Notes: generated by a model from the sequence alone, not told the origin. A stretch of 64,000 bases of DNA from CAVYXA01 sp963846775 (GCA_963846775.1 CAWJXB010000001.1:302215-366214), one strand, 5' to 3'. Positions 36,154 to 45,163 are shown, counted from the stretch's first letter. Numbers and translations: made by a program.

Positions 36154-36467
36154 AGCAATCCATCCCGACTTTGCGAGCGTTCAACGAGATCGCGGGCAAC
36201 GGTTCGAAGACCACATTCGTTTTCGTCTTCATCCCGGCTTGTTCGACCAGGTCAACGACGGCTCCGCAGCAAAATCACCGATTGCTTCAGTCGTTGCGGG
36301 GGATGTTTTCGCCACAATTTCGACAATCGTTGGTGAAGAAGGTGCACAAAAATCGCCGAAAACTTCGCGAGCGTTTCGCTGGCGGTATACGAACGGCACG
36401 CGCGGAGTTTCCATTCTGGACCTGGTTCATCGACAACCCGCGTCAGTGGTCCGGACATCAATTATGA
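36150..36467 (+). CDS. 105-codon ORF bridging kdpC and the porin gene
   Basis: A GTG at 36150 overlaps the kdpC stop as GTGA, and its TGA (36465-36467) overlaps the porin ATG as ATGA. The predicted protein is basic and unlike any family I know: VFVFIPACSTRSTTAPQQ, LRGMFSPQFRQSLVKKV, WTWFIDNPRQWSG. Composition alone is unconvincing and another frame is also open over most of the stretch. The double 4-nt overlap, the same arrangement used elsewhere in this operon, is the evidence that it is translated. Confidence 0.45.
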   Translation: MKQSIPTLRAFNEIAGNGSKTTFVFVFIPACSTRSTTAPQQNHRLLQSLRGMFSPQFRQSLVKKVHKNRRKLRERFAGGIRTARAEFPFWTWFIDNPRQWSGHQL

Positions 36468-37681
36468 AAACCATTGTTCAATCATGTGCTGTCTCAGTTT
36501 CATTTCTTATCGCTGCGGCGGCTAACGCTGGTGAAACAAGTGCAAAGGAGGAAACAAAGGCGCCCGAGCCACGTTTTAAGATCACCGGTTGGATCGACAG
36601 CGGCGTCACTTTCAATCCAGCAGCGCCTGATGATAACCAGAATTTCGGCCGACTGTTCGACGATCGCTCGAACGAACCATTGCTCAATCAGTTGGTGATG
36701 AATTTCGAACGCGCGCTCGCGCCCCAGCCCGGCGAATTCGATTGGGGGTTTAAGCTCCAGCTTATGTACGGTAGCGACGCACGTTTTATCCATGGGCTCG
36801 GCTTGTTCTCAGGCACCGCCGCCACGTCGATTATGCAGCCCGATTTGGTTGAGGCTTATCTCAATTTGCACTTTCCGGTGATCACCGAGGGCGGCCTCGA
36901 TCTCAAGCTCGGGAAGTGGGTCACCCTTGAAGGCGCGGAAACAATCGATCCACGAACGAACTTCTTTTACTCGCATACTTACATCTTTAATTTCGGAATT
37001 CCGTTCGATCATACCGGCGCGCTGGCAACGTTGCACGCCGCAAAATGGTTGGATCTGATGGGCGGTGTCACGCGTGGCGTCAATACCAGTATTGACGACA
37101 ATAATGACTCGGTCGCATTCCACGGAGGCGTCGGTCTAAATCTTAACGAAGGCAAACTTGTCGTCGCCGCTTCGACCCACATTGGTCCCGAAACACCAAA
37201 CAACAATCACGATTACCGTTATCTCAATGCCATCACAACGACGTGGAAAATCACCGATAAACTTACCTCGATCACCGACCTGAATTATGCGCGCGATGAT
37301 GGTGCAGACGCAGATGCCTTTGGCGTCGCCCAATATTTCACTTACGCCGTCAATGATTGGCTAACTGCCGGAATTCGCGGTGAAGTCTTCAGCGATCAAA
37401 AGGGTTTCTATGTCGCTTCATTTGCCGATCCGCACGATCCGATGCGCGCTTTGGAGGGCCAGCCGACGATCGATCCGCGCACCGTAGGCGGCGGCCGCAC
37501 GACCTATGGCGCCATCACGGCTGGAGTGAATATCAAACCGATCATGCCTAAGCCGATCGCTGGCTTAACGATTCGTCCCGAAGTACGATACGACAGGTCG
37601 CTCAACGACACGCAACCGTTCAATGATTCTCGCGACCGCGATCAGTTCACTTTTGGGGTGGACTGCGTTCTTACGTTTTAA
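36464..37681 (+). CDS. Outer-membrane beta-barrel porin (OmpL/BBP2-like), kdp-linked
   Basis: A 405-residue protein with a signal peptide (MKTIVQSCAVSVSFLIAAAANA). A periodic barrel pattern follows: FKITGWIDSGVTFNPA, PQPGEFDWGFKLQLMYGSD, GGLDLKLGKWVTLEGAE, and a C-terminal strand FTFGVDCVLTF ending in aromatic Phe, as in outer-membrane proteins. It best fits the putative beta-barrel porin-2 group. A K+ route across the outer membrane for the Kdp pump is inferred from operon position. The longer frame upstream (to 36239) is not used; ATG 36464 precedes the signal peptide. Confidence 0.85.
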   Translation: MKTIVQSCAVSVSFLIAAAANAGETSAKEETKAPEPRFKITGWIDSGVTFNPAAPDDNQNFGRLFDDRSNEPLLNQLVMNFERALAPQPGEFDWGFKLQLMYGSDARFIHGLGLFSGTAATSIMQPDLVEAYLNLHFPVITEGGLDLKLGKWVTLEGAETIDPRTNFFYSHTYIFNFGIPFDHTGALATLHAAKWLDLMGGVTRGVNTSIDDNNDSVAFHGGVGLNLNEGKLVVAASTHIGPETPNNNHDYRYLNAITTTWKITDKLTSITDLNYARDDGADADAFGVAQYFTYAVNDWLTAGIRGEVFSDQKGFYVASFADPHDPMRALEGQPTIDPRTVGGGRTTYGAITAGVNIKPIMPKPIAGLTIRPEVRYDRSLNDTQPFNDSRDRDQFTFGVDCVLTF

Positions 37682-37738
37682 GGCCCTGGGGGTTTGCCCT
37701 TTGTTTGATTGCCCATCAGATGGGGTAATCTATCGGTT

Positions 37739-40366
37739 ATGGCGGAAACGGAACGGCCGAATCCCGATGCGATCCTTGCGCAGTTGAAGCGCGAAGAGGC
37801 GGAGTCTGCGCGGGGGAAGCTCAAGATTTTTTTCGGGATGTCGCCCGGCGTCGGGAAGACCTACGCCATGCTTCAGGCCGCGCGCGAAAAACAGACCGAA
37901 GGATGCGAAGTCGTCGTGGGAATTGTGGAGACCCACGGCCGCAAAGAAACCGAAGCGCTGCTCGAAGGCATGCCGATCATGCCCCGAACGCAGGTTGAAT
38001 ATCGTGGCACGAAACTGACTGAAATGGATCTCGATGCCATTATAACCTGGCATCCGGGCCTGGCGATTGTGGATGAGCTCGCCCACACGAACGCGCCGGG
38101 TTCGCGGCACCCGAAGCGTTACCAGGACGTGCTCGAATTGCTCGATGCAGGGATCGATGTTTACACGACGTTGAATGTGCAACATGTCGCCAGTCGGAGC
38201 GATGTTGTCAGGCAGATCAGCGGAATCACGGTCACGGAGACTGTCCCCGATTCGGTGCTCGATCTGGCTGATGACGTCGTGCTTGTCGATCTTACTCCCG
38301 AGCAGCTCCGCGAACGTTTGGCCGAAGGAAAAGTTTACATCGGCGAGCGCGCCGCCACGGCGGCGGAAAACTTTTTCCGGGAAAGCAATCTCACCGCGTT
38401 GCGCGAAATGGCGCTACGGCTCGTGGCCGAGCATGTCGATCGCGATCTGCGCGAGATCATGTCGGAGCAAAAAATACCGGGCCCGTGGAAAAGCGCCGAC
38501 CGGTTGCTGGTTGCAGTCAGCGCCAGTCCGTACTCCGAGCGATTGATTCGTTACACGCGCCGGCTGGCCTCGTCGATGGAAGCTTCATGGATTGTGGCAA
38601 ACATCGAAGGGCCTCGATCGCTGTCGCAGGATGAACAGGCGCGGCTTACTCGATATTTGGCACTGGCGCGTCAGCTCGGAGCGGAGGTGATTACGACGCC
38701 GGGCCGGGATGTAGCCGAAGCGCTGCTGCGCGTCGCCCGAGAAAACAATGTTACGCAAATCATCATGGGCAAACCGCTGGGGACGCCGTGGTTCAGTTTT
38801 CTCAAGCCTGATCTGTTGCGCTGGCTGATGCGCAATAGCGGCAACATCGATATTCACATGATTCCGGCGGAAGAATCGGCCCAGCCCAGAAGCGAGGGCC
38901 TCGAAGAACGTCTGGCGCGCGCGCCCTGGCTAGACTTTGGAATTGCGCTCGGCCTCGCCGCTGTCGTTACCGGGTTTTCGTTGCTGATCGCCGACTTTAT
39001 CGACTACCGGGCCGTCGCACTTTTCTATCTATTTGCCGTCCTCCTTGCCGGAATGCGATTGCGTCGCTGGCCAACACTTTTTCTCGCTGCGCTCAGTGCC
39101 TTGCTCTGGGATTTCTTGTTCGTTCCGCCGCATTTTACTTTTTACATCAATCAGTTGCCGGACCTTTTGATGTTCGTCGCTTATTTCATAATCGCTCTGG
39201 TTGTCGCTCATCTTGCGACGAAATTGCGCGAACGCGAGCAAGCGGAGCGGCGTCGGGAAGAACGCGCCACAGCCCTCTACCGATTCACGCGTGCACTCGC
39301 GGCGAGCCGCGACCTCGATGAAGCGTTACCGAAGGTTTTGACGCTGATCACAAACACATTCCAAGCCGATGTCGCGGTCTGGTTGTGCGACGAGAACGGT
39401 CTTTCGCGGCATCCGGCTAGCACGTTTGTTCCGTCGAGCAAAGATGAAAGCGTTGCCATTTGGAGCTTTCAAAAGAAACAACCGGCTGGACGATCAACCG
39501 ATACACTTCCCGACGCCGAATCGCTCCACGTTCCACTCGTGACCGGCGATAGCGCCGAAGGTGTGCTCAGTATGCACCTAACGACTCCGCCAACTCTCGA
39601 ACAACGCGAACTTCTCGACGCATTCGCAGCACAACTTGCCGTTTTCGTTAACAAAGAAAGAGCGCTCGAAAAAAGCCGGGCCGCCCAGATTTCTGGGCAA
39701 TCGGAAAAACTGCAGCGCGCGCTTTTCGATTCTGTTTCCCATGAACTGAAGACTCCGCTGGCTGCGATATCCGCCGCCTTGCAGCAACGGCAACCGGACC
39801 GGGCCGAATTGAAGCAGGCCGTTGGCCGTCTCACCCGCACCGTGGATCATCTACTCGACGCGACGCGATTGGAGTCCGGTCTGTTGCAGCCAGTTCGCGA
39901 ATGGTGCGATCCGGGAGAGTTGTTGCGCGACGCCATCGCACAATCGCCACTGAAAGAAAAGGCGTTCAAATTGAATATTGCTCCAGATTTGCCCGCGATT
40001 TCAGTGGATGCCCGCCTCCTCGAACAGGCTTTAATTTCCGTGCTGGTCAATGCGGCACTGCACGGTACAAGCAAGGAACCCATCGAGATTAGCGTCGCGC
40101 GGGACGATTCCATGATGGTCTTCTCTGTTGCCGATCGCGGCCCCGGTCTCGTCACCGGCGAGGAGAACAAAGTCTTCGAAAAATTCTATCGCCGCCCAGG
40201 GACTGCGCCCGGCGGTTTGGGTCTCGGGCTTTGGATTGCACGTCAATTGGTGGAAGCGCATGGTGGCCAAATCACGGCGCAAAATCGCGAAGGAGGCGGC
40301 GCGCGTTTTTCGATTCGCTTGCCAATCGGCGAAGCGATGCGATTGCCTAGCGAAGCAACGGCGTGA
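37739..40366 (+). CDS. kdpD: Osmosensitive K+ channel histidine kinase
   Basis: An 875-residue sensor. The N-terminal KdpD domain carries the P-loop FFGMSPGVGKT at 32-42, followed by a USP domain (about 245-370). A DUF4118 four-helix section is at about 400-490, then a GAF-like region. HisKA has His668 in FDSVSHELKTPLAAI, and the HATPase carries GPGLVTGEENKVFEKFYR and GLGLGLWIARQLVE. It senses K+ limitation and phosphorylates KdpE. ATG 37739 follows a TCTATCGGTT sequence; an in-frame alternative lies 30 bp upstream. Its last bases (GTGA) start kdpE. Confidence 0.98.
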   Translation: MAETERPNPDAILAQLKREEAESARGKLKIFFGMSPGVGKTYAMLQAAREKQTEGCEVVVGIVETHGRKETEALLEGMPIMPRTQVEYRGTKLTEMDLDAIITWHPGLAIVDELAHTNAPGSRHPKRYQDVLELLDAGIDVYTTLNVQHVASRSDVVRQISGITVTETVPDSVLDLADDVVLVDLTPEQLRERLAEGKVYIGERAATAAENFFRESNLTALREMALRLVAEHVDRDLREIMSEQKIPGPWKSADRLLVAVSASPYSERLIRYTRRLASSMEASWIVANIEGPRSLSQDEQARLTRYLALARQLGAEVITTPGRDVAEALLRVARENNVTQIIMGKPLGTPWFSFLKPDLLRWLMRNSGNIDIHMIPAEESAQPRSEGLEERLARAPWLDFGIALGLAAVVTGFSLLIADFIDYRAVALFYLFAVLLAGMRLRRWPTLFLAALSALLWDFLFVPPHFTFYINQLPDLLMFVAYFIIALVVAHLATKLREREQAERRREERATALYRFTRALAASRDLDEALPKVLTLITNTFQADVAVWLCDENGLSRHPASTFVPSSKDESVAIWSFQKKQPAGRSTDTLPDAESLHVPLVTGDSAEGVLSMHLTTPPTLEQRELLDAFAAQLAVFVNKERALEKSRAAQISGQSEKLQRALFDSVSHELKTPLAAISAALQQRQPDRAELKQAVGRLTRTVDHLLDATRLESGLLQPVREWCDPGELLRDAIAQSPLKEKAFKLNIAPDLPAISVDARLLEQALISVLVNAALHGTSKEPIEISVARDDSMMVFSVADRGPGLVTGEENKVFEKFYRRPGTAPGGLGLGLWIARQLVEAHGGQITAQNREGGGARFSIRLPIGEAMRLPSEATA

Positions 40367-41040
40367 AACCTGTCGCTCTGATCATCGACGACGAAGTGCA
40401 GATTCGACGCCTCCTTCGCGTCGCGCTGGAAAATGAAAACTATGACGTCCACGAGGCCAAGACGGGGCAAGAGGGTCTGGTTGAGATCGCCAACTCCAAA
40501 CCGGCGGTGATTCTTCTCGATCTCGGCTTGCCCGACATGGACGGTCTTCAAGTGTTGAAACGTTTAAGAGAATGGAGCGAAGCCCCGGTAATCGTTCTGA
40601 CGGTCCGGGATGACGAGCAGGAAAAAGTGGCGGCACTGGACGCGGGGGCGGAAGATTATGTAACCAAACCATTCAGCACGCCGGAACTGCTCGCCCGTCT
40701 TCGCGCGGCTCAGCGGAAAAGGCGGCCCGCCGAAGAGATCTCAGTTTTCAAACACGGCGACCTGATGATCGATCTTACCGCGCGCGTCGTGACCCGCGGC
40801 GGACACGAAGTGAAACTGACTGCGACCGAATACGCGCTTCTACGCTTATTCGTCAAAAATCCCGGCCGCGTCCTGACGCACCGCTACATCCTGCGCGAAA
40901 TCTGGGGACCGAAGTCCGAAGAACACCGCCAATATTTGCGCGTTTACGTCACGCATCTCCGCCAAAAAATCGAAACCGACCCAACGCAACCCCGCCTCAT
41001 CAAGACCGAACAGGGAATCGGTTATCGATTTCACGAGTGA
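40363..41040 (+). CDS. kdpE: KDP operon response regulator
   Basis: A 225-residue OmpR-type regulator. The receiver domain has acidic residues D9/D10 in LIIDDE, phospho-acceptor Asp53 in ILLDLGLPDMDGL, and Lys in DYVTKPF. A winged-helix DNA-binding domain follows (about 125-225: LTATEYALLRLFVKNPGRVL, RVYVTHLRQKIETDP). It starts GTG 40363 inside the kdpD stop. It probably binds the T-rich site upstream of the operon. Confidence 0.97.
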   Translation: MKPVALIIDDEVQIRRLLRVALENENYDVHEAKTGQEGLVEIANSKPAVILLDLGLPDMDGLQVLKRLREWSEAPVIVLTVRDDEQEKVAALDAGAEDYVTKPFSTPELLARLRAAQRKRRPAEEISVFKHGDLMIDLTARVVTRGGHEVKLTATEYALLRLFVKNPGRVLTHRYILREIWGPKSEEHRQYLRVYVTHLRQKIETDPTQPRLIKTEQGIGYRFHE

Positions 41041-41480
41041 TTCCACAACGAACTGTCGGCACAATCTTGCTCGCGGTTTTCTTCGGAGCAGGCGCGCTCA
41101 TTTGTCTGATCACGCTGCTGGCGTTGGCGTTTCCCGGAAGTTTTCTCGAATCGATTTGGCGATTAAAATCAGAGGCGCGTGACCAATTTTACGAGATTGG
41201 CAACGCGGCATCGATTGCCCTCATGGCAGCGGTCGGAGCCGCGTGTGGTCTAGCTTCGATCGGACTGGCGCGGAAAACCGAATGGGGCCGGCGGCTCGCG
41301 ATCATTATTCTCTCGATCAATCTAATCGGCGATTCGCTCATCGCGTTTCTTCGCCACGACGCAAGAACGCTGATCGGTCTGCCCATCGGCGGATTCATGA
41401 TCTGGTATCTCGCAAGACGCGCAGCGAACGCCGACCGCTCGACAACGAACGTCGAAGAGCGAACTCAACATTCGGGTTGA
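41037..41480 (+). CDS. Small membrane protein at the end of the kdp operon
   Basis: A 147-residue protein with about four helices: TILLAVFFGAGALICLITLL, IALMAAVGAACGLASIGLA, LAIIILSINLIGDSLIAFL, LIGLPIGGFMIWYLARRA. Its GTG overlaps the kdpE stop (GTGA), so it belongs to the coupled array. No family recognised. A short hairpin overlaps its stop codon. Confidence 0.75.
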   Translation: MIPQRTVGTILLAVFFGAGALICLITLLALAFPGSFLESIWRLKSEARDQFYEIGNAASIALMAAVGAACGLASIGLARKTEWGRRLAIIILSINLIGDSLIAFLRHDARTLIGLPIGGFMIWYLARRAANADRSTTNVEERTQHSG

Positions 41481-41482
41481 GT
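41463..41482. terminator. Short hairpin between kdp operon and prfB
   Basis: ACTCAAC, a 6-nt loop, then GTTGAGT surrounds the stop codon of the last kdp-linked gene. The convergent prfB ends 25 bp further on. The 7-bp stem without a T-run is a weak terminator candidate. Confidence 0.4.
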
Positions 41483-41506
41483 GTTGGACCCTGGGCGTTC
41501 GGCGGT

Positions 41507-42649
41507 CTATTCCAAATTCTCCGCTTTCTCGCCCTTGGCCGCCTTTTGCCCGCGCAATTTCGCTTGGATAAACAGGTCGATCTCGCCATCCATGACCGCT
41601 TGCACGTTGCTCGTCTCTGCGCCGGTGCGGTGGTCTTTCACCATTTGATAGGGCTGAAAAACATAGGAACGAATTTGACTGCCCCATGCGATCTCGCCTT
41701 TCTCGCCGTATTGCCGATCGATTTCCGCGCGCTTTTTGTCCTCCTCGAGCTCGTAGAGTTTTGCCTTCAACATCTTTAGCGCCAGCTCGCGATTGCGTCC
41801 CTGGCTGCGCTCGGCCTGGCACGCGACCACGATCCCACTTGGCTTGTGCAAAATGCGCACCGCCGTTTCCACTTTGTTCACGTTTTGACCGCCTTTGCCG
41901 CCACTGCGAAATGTGTCGATCTCAAGATCAGCCGGATTCACATCGATCGGCGCGGTATCGGCGATCTCCGGCACGACATCGACACTGGCGAACGAGGTGT
42001 GCCGCCGCTTGTTCGCATCGAAGGGCGAAATCCTAACGAGCCGATGCACCCCGCGCTCCGTCTGAAGATGGCCGTAGGCATATTCACCCGTCACCAGCAA
42101 CGTCACCGATTTGATCCCGACTTCTTCGCCACGCTGAATATCGACCGTTTGCGATTTGAATCCACTTCGCTCGATCCAGCGCTGATACATCCGCAACAAC
42201 ATGTCCGCCCAATCGCACGATTCGGTTCCGCCGGCGCCGGAGTGGATGGTCAGGAATGCATTGGCGCGATCGTTTTCGCCAGCGAGAAACTGGCGCAGCT
42301 CAAATTCCTCCAGCTTGCGTAAGAGCCGATCGTGCTCGGCCGCGACGTCGCGCTCCGCTTGAGCCCGATGTGTTTCGTTGTTCTCTTCCACCGCGAGTTG
42401 CTGCAAGACTTCAAAATCGTCAATCTCGCGTTCGAGCTCCCGAAACGGATTGATGAGCGAACGCAGTCGCGAAACTTCTTCGACGTCCGCCTGGGCGCGT
42501 TCACGGTTCGACCAAAAATCGGGCGCGCTCATCCGCCCCTCAATCGCGCCTAGCTTTTTTGCAGCTCATCGACGTCAAAGAAACCTCCGCAGATCGCGCA
42601 CGCGCGATTTCAGATCTTCGGCATCGATGATGGAGGTCTCCGTTGGCAT
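41507..42649 (-). CDS. prfB: Peptide chain release factor 2, programmed +1 frameshift plus an extra -1 problem
   Basis: RF2 recognises UGA/UAA stops; the GGQ motif here is in the segment GKGGQNVNK and the anticodon-like region is present. ATG 42649 opens a first frame ending VRDLRRFL-TGA (TGA 42575-42577). It is preceded by GCGGAGG-TTT-CTT, the same spacing as in E. coli, so reading shifts +1 at CTT-TGA-C to give DVDELQ. The +1 frame then meets TAG at an A6 run (42555-42560 as T6). Returning one base there gives KKLGAIEGRMSAPDFW, with exactly the E. coli distance from the shift site to D-x-W. So either one A is missing from the sequence or a -1 slip also occurs. Confidence 0.9.
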
Positions 42650-42686
42650 AGCGGAAGATAGCCCCGCCTTTACGAGATGCAAAAGA

Positions 42687-42742
42687 TGTAGCGGCGTTTG
42701 GGTCAAACGCCGAGGCGCCTGTCACAAACGCCTCTGCAACTA
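42687..42742. repeat. TGTAG-type palindromic element, partial
   Basis: TGTAGCGGCG starts as in the 6.6-kb element. It contains CGGCGTTTG-GGT-CAAACGCCG (perfect 9-bp stem, 42692-42712), then AGGCG...CGCCT, and ends CAACTAG within the stop codon of the ftsB gene. It is the only content of the gap between prfB and ftsB. Confidence 0.65.
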
Positions 42743-43078
42743 GCGCCGCGGCGGCTTTTCCGTTCGCTCTAATCGGAAGATCACTTCGCCTTCCTTCATC
42801 AGATCGAGTTTGTCGCGGGCGATCGTTTCGAGATAGGCCGGATCGGTCGTGAGCAGATTGACCTCGCGGGTCTGACGCGCGAGCAAATGTTTTTGTTCGT
42901 TCACCTGCGCCTGCAAATTGTCGATCTCGGCGCGGCTTTGCAGGAGCGTTTTATAGGGCGGGACAAAAAGCGAGGCCATGCCAAGCCAGACCGCAACAAA
43001 CAACAAAGCAACCAGAAGGCGATTCAATCGTTGCCAGACGGTGGCTTCGCGACGCGCCCGAAAATCTGTTTGCTCCAC
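42740..43078 (-). CDS. ftsB: Septum-formation initiator (FtsB/DivIC-like)
   Basis: A 112-residue single-span protein: a short cytoplasmic start, helix LVALLFVAVWLGMASLFV, then a periplasmic coiled coil (SRAEIDNLQAQVNEQKHLLA), then TTDPAYLETIARDKLDLMKEGE, the conserved E-x-x-AR-x-x-L-x-x-x-x-x-E ending of the family. The start is GTG 43076-43078; the longer frame reaches into eno. It lies 1 bp after eno, a pairing known in many bacteria, so the two are co-transcribed. Confidence 0.9.
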   Translation of the reverse strand: MEQTDFRARREATVWQRLNRLLVALLFVAVWLGMASLFVPPYKTLLQSRAEIDNLQAQVNEQKHLLARQTREVNLLTTDPAYLETIARDKLDLMKEGEVIFRLERTEKPPRR

Positions 43079-43079
43079 G

Positions 43080-44363
43080 TTAGCGCACCTTAGCGCCGTA
43101 AACGGCGTTGTCACCCAGTTCTTCTGCAATTCGAAGCAGTTGATTGTATTTCGCCACTCGATCGGTCCGGCATAACGAGCCGGTCTTGATCTGTCCCGCG
43201 TTCGTGGCCACGGCGATATCGGCAATGGTGGTGTCTTCGGTCTCGCCGGAACGATGACTGATCACGGAGGTGTATTTATTTTTCCGCGCCAGATCGATGG
43301 TGGCGAGCGTTTCGGTAAGCGTGCCGATCTGGTTCACTTTGATCAAAATCGAATTCGCCACGTGTTGATCGATTCCTTTTTGGAGAAACCTCACGTTGGT
43401 CACAAACAAGTCATCGCCGACCAATTGGATTTTGCCGCCGAGGCGGGCGGTCAGTTTTTTCCAGCCATCCCAATCGTTCTCGGCGCAGCCGTCCTCGATC
43501 GAGACAATCGGAAAACGCCCGCATAGATCGACATAATAATCGATCAGCTCGTCGGCGGATTTGACCGAGCCATCGGATTTCTTAAAAACGTAAGCGTTCT
43601 TCTTCGGGTCGAAGAATTCGGACGAAGCCGGATCGAGCGCGATGAAAACTTGTTCACCCGGTTTATAGCCGGCTTTCTCGATTGCGGTCATGATCGATTC
43701 GAGCGCGTCCTCGGCCGAATCGAGCTCCGGCGCGAACCCGCCTTCATCTCCGACCGCGGTCGAAAGATGTCGTTCTTTGAGCACGTTTTTGAGTGTGTGG
43801 AACACTTCTGCGCCGTAACGCAGGCCTTCGGCAAAACTCGGCGCCCCGCGCGGCACGATCATGAATTCCTGAAAATCGATCGGCGCATCCGAATGGGCGC
43901 CGCCGTTGAGAATGTTCATCATCGGGACCGGCAGGACTTTCGCGCTGGCGCCGCCGAGGTAGCGAAAGAGCAGAACGTTTTCGGCCGCGGCGGCGGCGTG
44001 GGCCACGGCCAGCGAGACGCCGAGCACGGCATTGGCGCCGAGGTTGCTCTTGTTAGGCGTGCCGTCCAGCTCGATCATTTGATGGTCGATCTTGGCCTGG
44101 TCGAGCGCATCCCAGCCGCGCAGTGCCGGCGCGATTTTTTCATTCACATTAGCGACCGCACTGCGCACGCCTTTGCCTCCGTAACGTTTCTTATCGCCGT
44201 CGCGCAATTCCCACGCTTCATGCTCGCCCGTGCTTGCGCCGCTGGGCACAGCGGCGCGACCCAAAGCGCCGCCCTCCAGTTGTGCGTCCACTTCGATGGT
44301 TGGATTTCCTCGGGAATCGAGAATTTCGCGCGCCAAAATTTTTGCGATGCTCGTGTTCGCCAT
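43080..44363 (-). CDS. eno: Enolase (phosphopyruvate hydratase)
   Basis: A 427-residue glycolytic enzyme. It opens IAKILAREILDSRGNPTIEV. SGASTGEHEAWELRDG is the flexible loop, and Mg2+ ligands lie in VSIEDGCAEND and QLVGDDLFVTN. The catalytic Lys is in ILIKVNQIGTLTET, and SHRSGETEDTTIADIAVA is the substrate loop. ATG 44363 is preferred to the in-frame one at 44405. Operon with ftsB. Confidence 0.98.
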   Translation of the reverse strand: MANTSIAKILAREILDSRGNPTIEVDAQLEGGALGRAAVPSGASTGEHEAWELRDGDKKRYGGKGVRSAVANVNEKIAPALRGWDALDQAKIDHQMIELDGTPNKSNLGANAVLGVSLAVAHAAAAAENVLLFRYLGGASAKVLPVPMMNILNGGAHSDAPIDFQEFMIVPRGAPSFAEGLRYGAEVFHTLKNVLKERHLSTAVGDEGGFAPELDSAEDALESIMTAIEKAGYKPGEQVFIALDPASSEFFDPKKNAYVFKKSDGSVKSADELIDYYVDLCGRFPIVSIEDGCAENDWDGWKKLTARLGGKIQLVGDDLFVTNVRFLQKGIDQHVANSILIKVNQIGTLTETLATIDLARKNKYTSVISHRSGETEDTTIADIAVATNAGQIKTGSLCRTDRVAKYNQLLRIAEELGDNAVYGAKVR

Positions 44364-44420
44364 AACCTGCCGCAGGATTAGAACAGGTTTCGCGAGGCCG
44401 CGCAAACGGCTTTCCGCAAG

Positions 44421-44801
44421 TCAAAACGCGAAATCGGTCGCCGGCTTGTCATCAGAAACCGAGCGCCGCGAATTAGCGCGAGAAGCCTTCGATCGTGGCG
44501 GTGGGCGCAGACGGGCCAGGTATTCCGAGTCGAAAGCTTGAAGCGCAGCTTCGACTGTACGACCAATGCCCACGATCCCCTCCGCATCGTTTGGTCCGAG
44601 CAGCGCGATCCACAAATCACTGCGGATTAACAATCGTGGCCGACGCACTGCCGTTGGGCTGCCAGGGTGTGCCGCGCAGTATGCTTTCATTTGCTCCGAG
44701 GCCACGCTTGCGAGATCAATCGCCTTCCATTTTCTCACAATTGGAATTATATCCGAAGAGCTCGCCGGGTTGAAGTTCTTTTCAGATTTGGCGGCGGTCA
44801 A
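44421..44801 (-). CDS. Hypothetical protein, 126 aa
   Basis: The frame starts TTG 44801 (MTAAKSEKNFNPASSSD). The middle part looks like a real fold: RRPRLLIRSDLWIALLGPND, then IVGIGRTVEAALQAFDSEYL, which I loosely associate with phage-type hypothetical proteins. The tail is basic and ends TDFAF. The TTG overlaps the end of another minus-strand frame (44782-44943). It lies 57 bp before eno, on the same strand. Confidence 0.5.
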   Translation of the reverse strand: MTAAKSEKNFNPASSSDIIPIVRKWKAIDLASVASEQMKAYCAAHPGSPTAVRRPRLLIRSDLWIALLGPNDAEGIVGIGRTVEAALQAFDSEYLARLRPPPRSKASRANSRRSVSDDKPATDFAF

Positions 44802-45163
44802 CCGGCACGATCGATCGATGCGGTTTCTGAGGTGCGGTAGGTTTTTTCCCGATACCGAGACTTGCCAGTCCTCCGATTGTCGCAGCGAGTGACGCGGTGA
44901 GATTCTTGAGCCGTGACGTTGCTGTCTCAGCTCAACAATTCATACAAGCTACGGGTGGGGCAAAAGCTGGATAAAAATCCCCAAATTGCCGCCCCGATTC
45001 AAGCAGGCGGTCCGATAATGACCGCAACATCAATCGCGCCAGGGGCAGCTTGCATCCGTCTCGTTTTCAATTGCATAGGAGTTTTCCGCATCCATCGATC
45101 AGGCTCCAATCTGACTGGCGATTTCCGAATCAAAAGCAAACAGGAGCCGTGGTTAACCAACAT
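44802..45163. other. 362-bp gap with one doubtful minus-strand frame
   Basis: No plus-strand gene is convincing here. On the minus strand, 44782-44943 reads MNC-TGA-AETATSRLKNLT, then a hydrophobic Gly/Ala section and a basic end, overlapping the next gene. The in-frame TGA at codon 4 makes it untranslatable by ordinary rules (see findings). The rest shows no promoter or hairpin that I can defend. Confidence 0.4.

Noticed and set aside
36239..36463. 75-codon N-terminal extension of the porin
   Set aside because: It would bury the signal peptide; the 105-codon frame covers the same bases with better overlap logic.
45050..45163. Upstream extension of the Cys protein
   Set aside because: Low-complexity start with His/Pro/Phe, no ribosome site; the conserved-looking start is MRPEERL.
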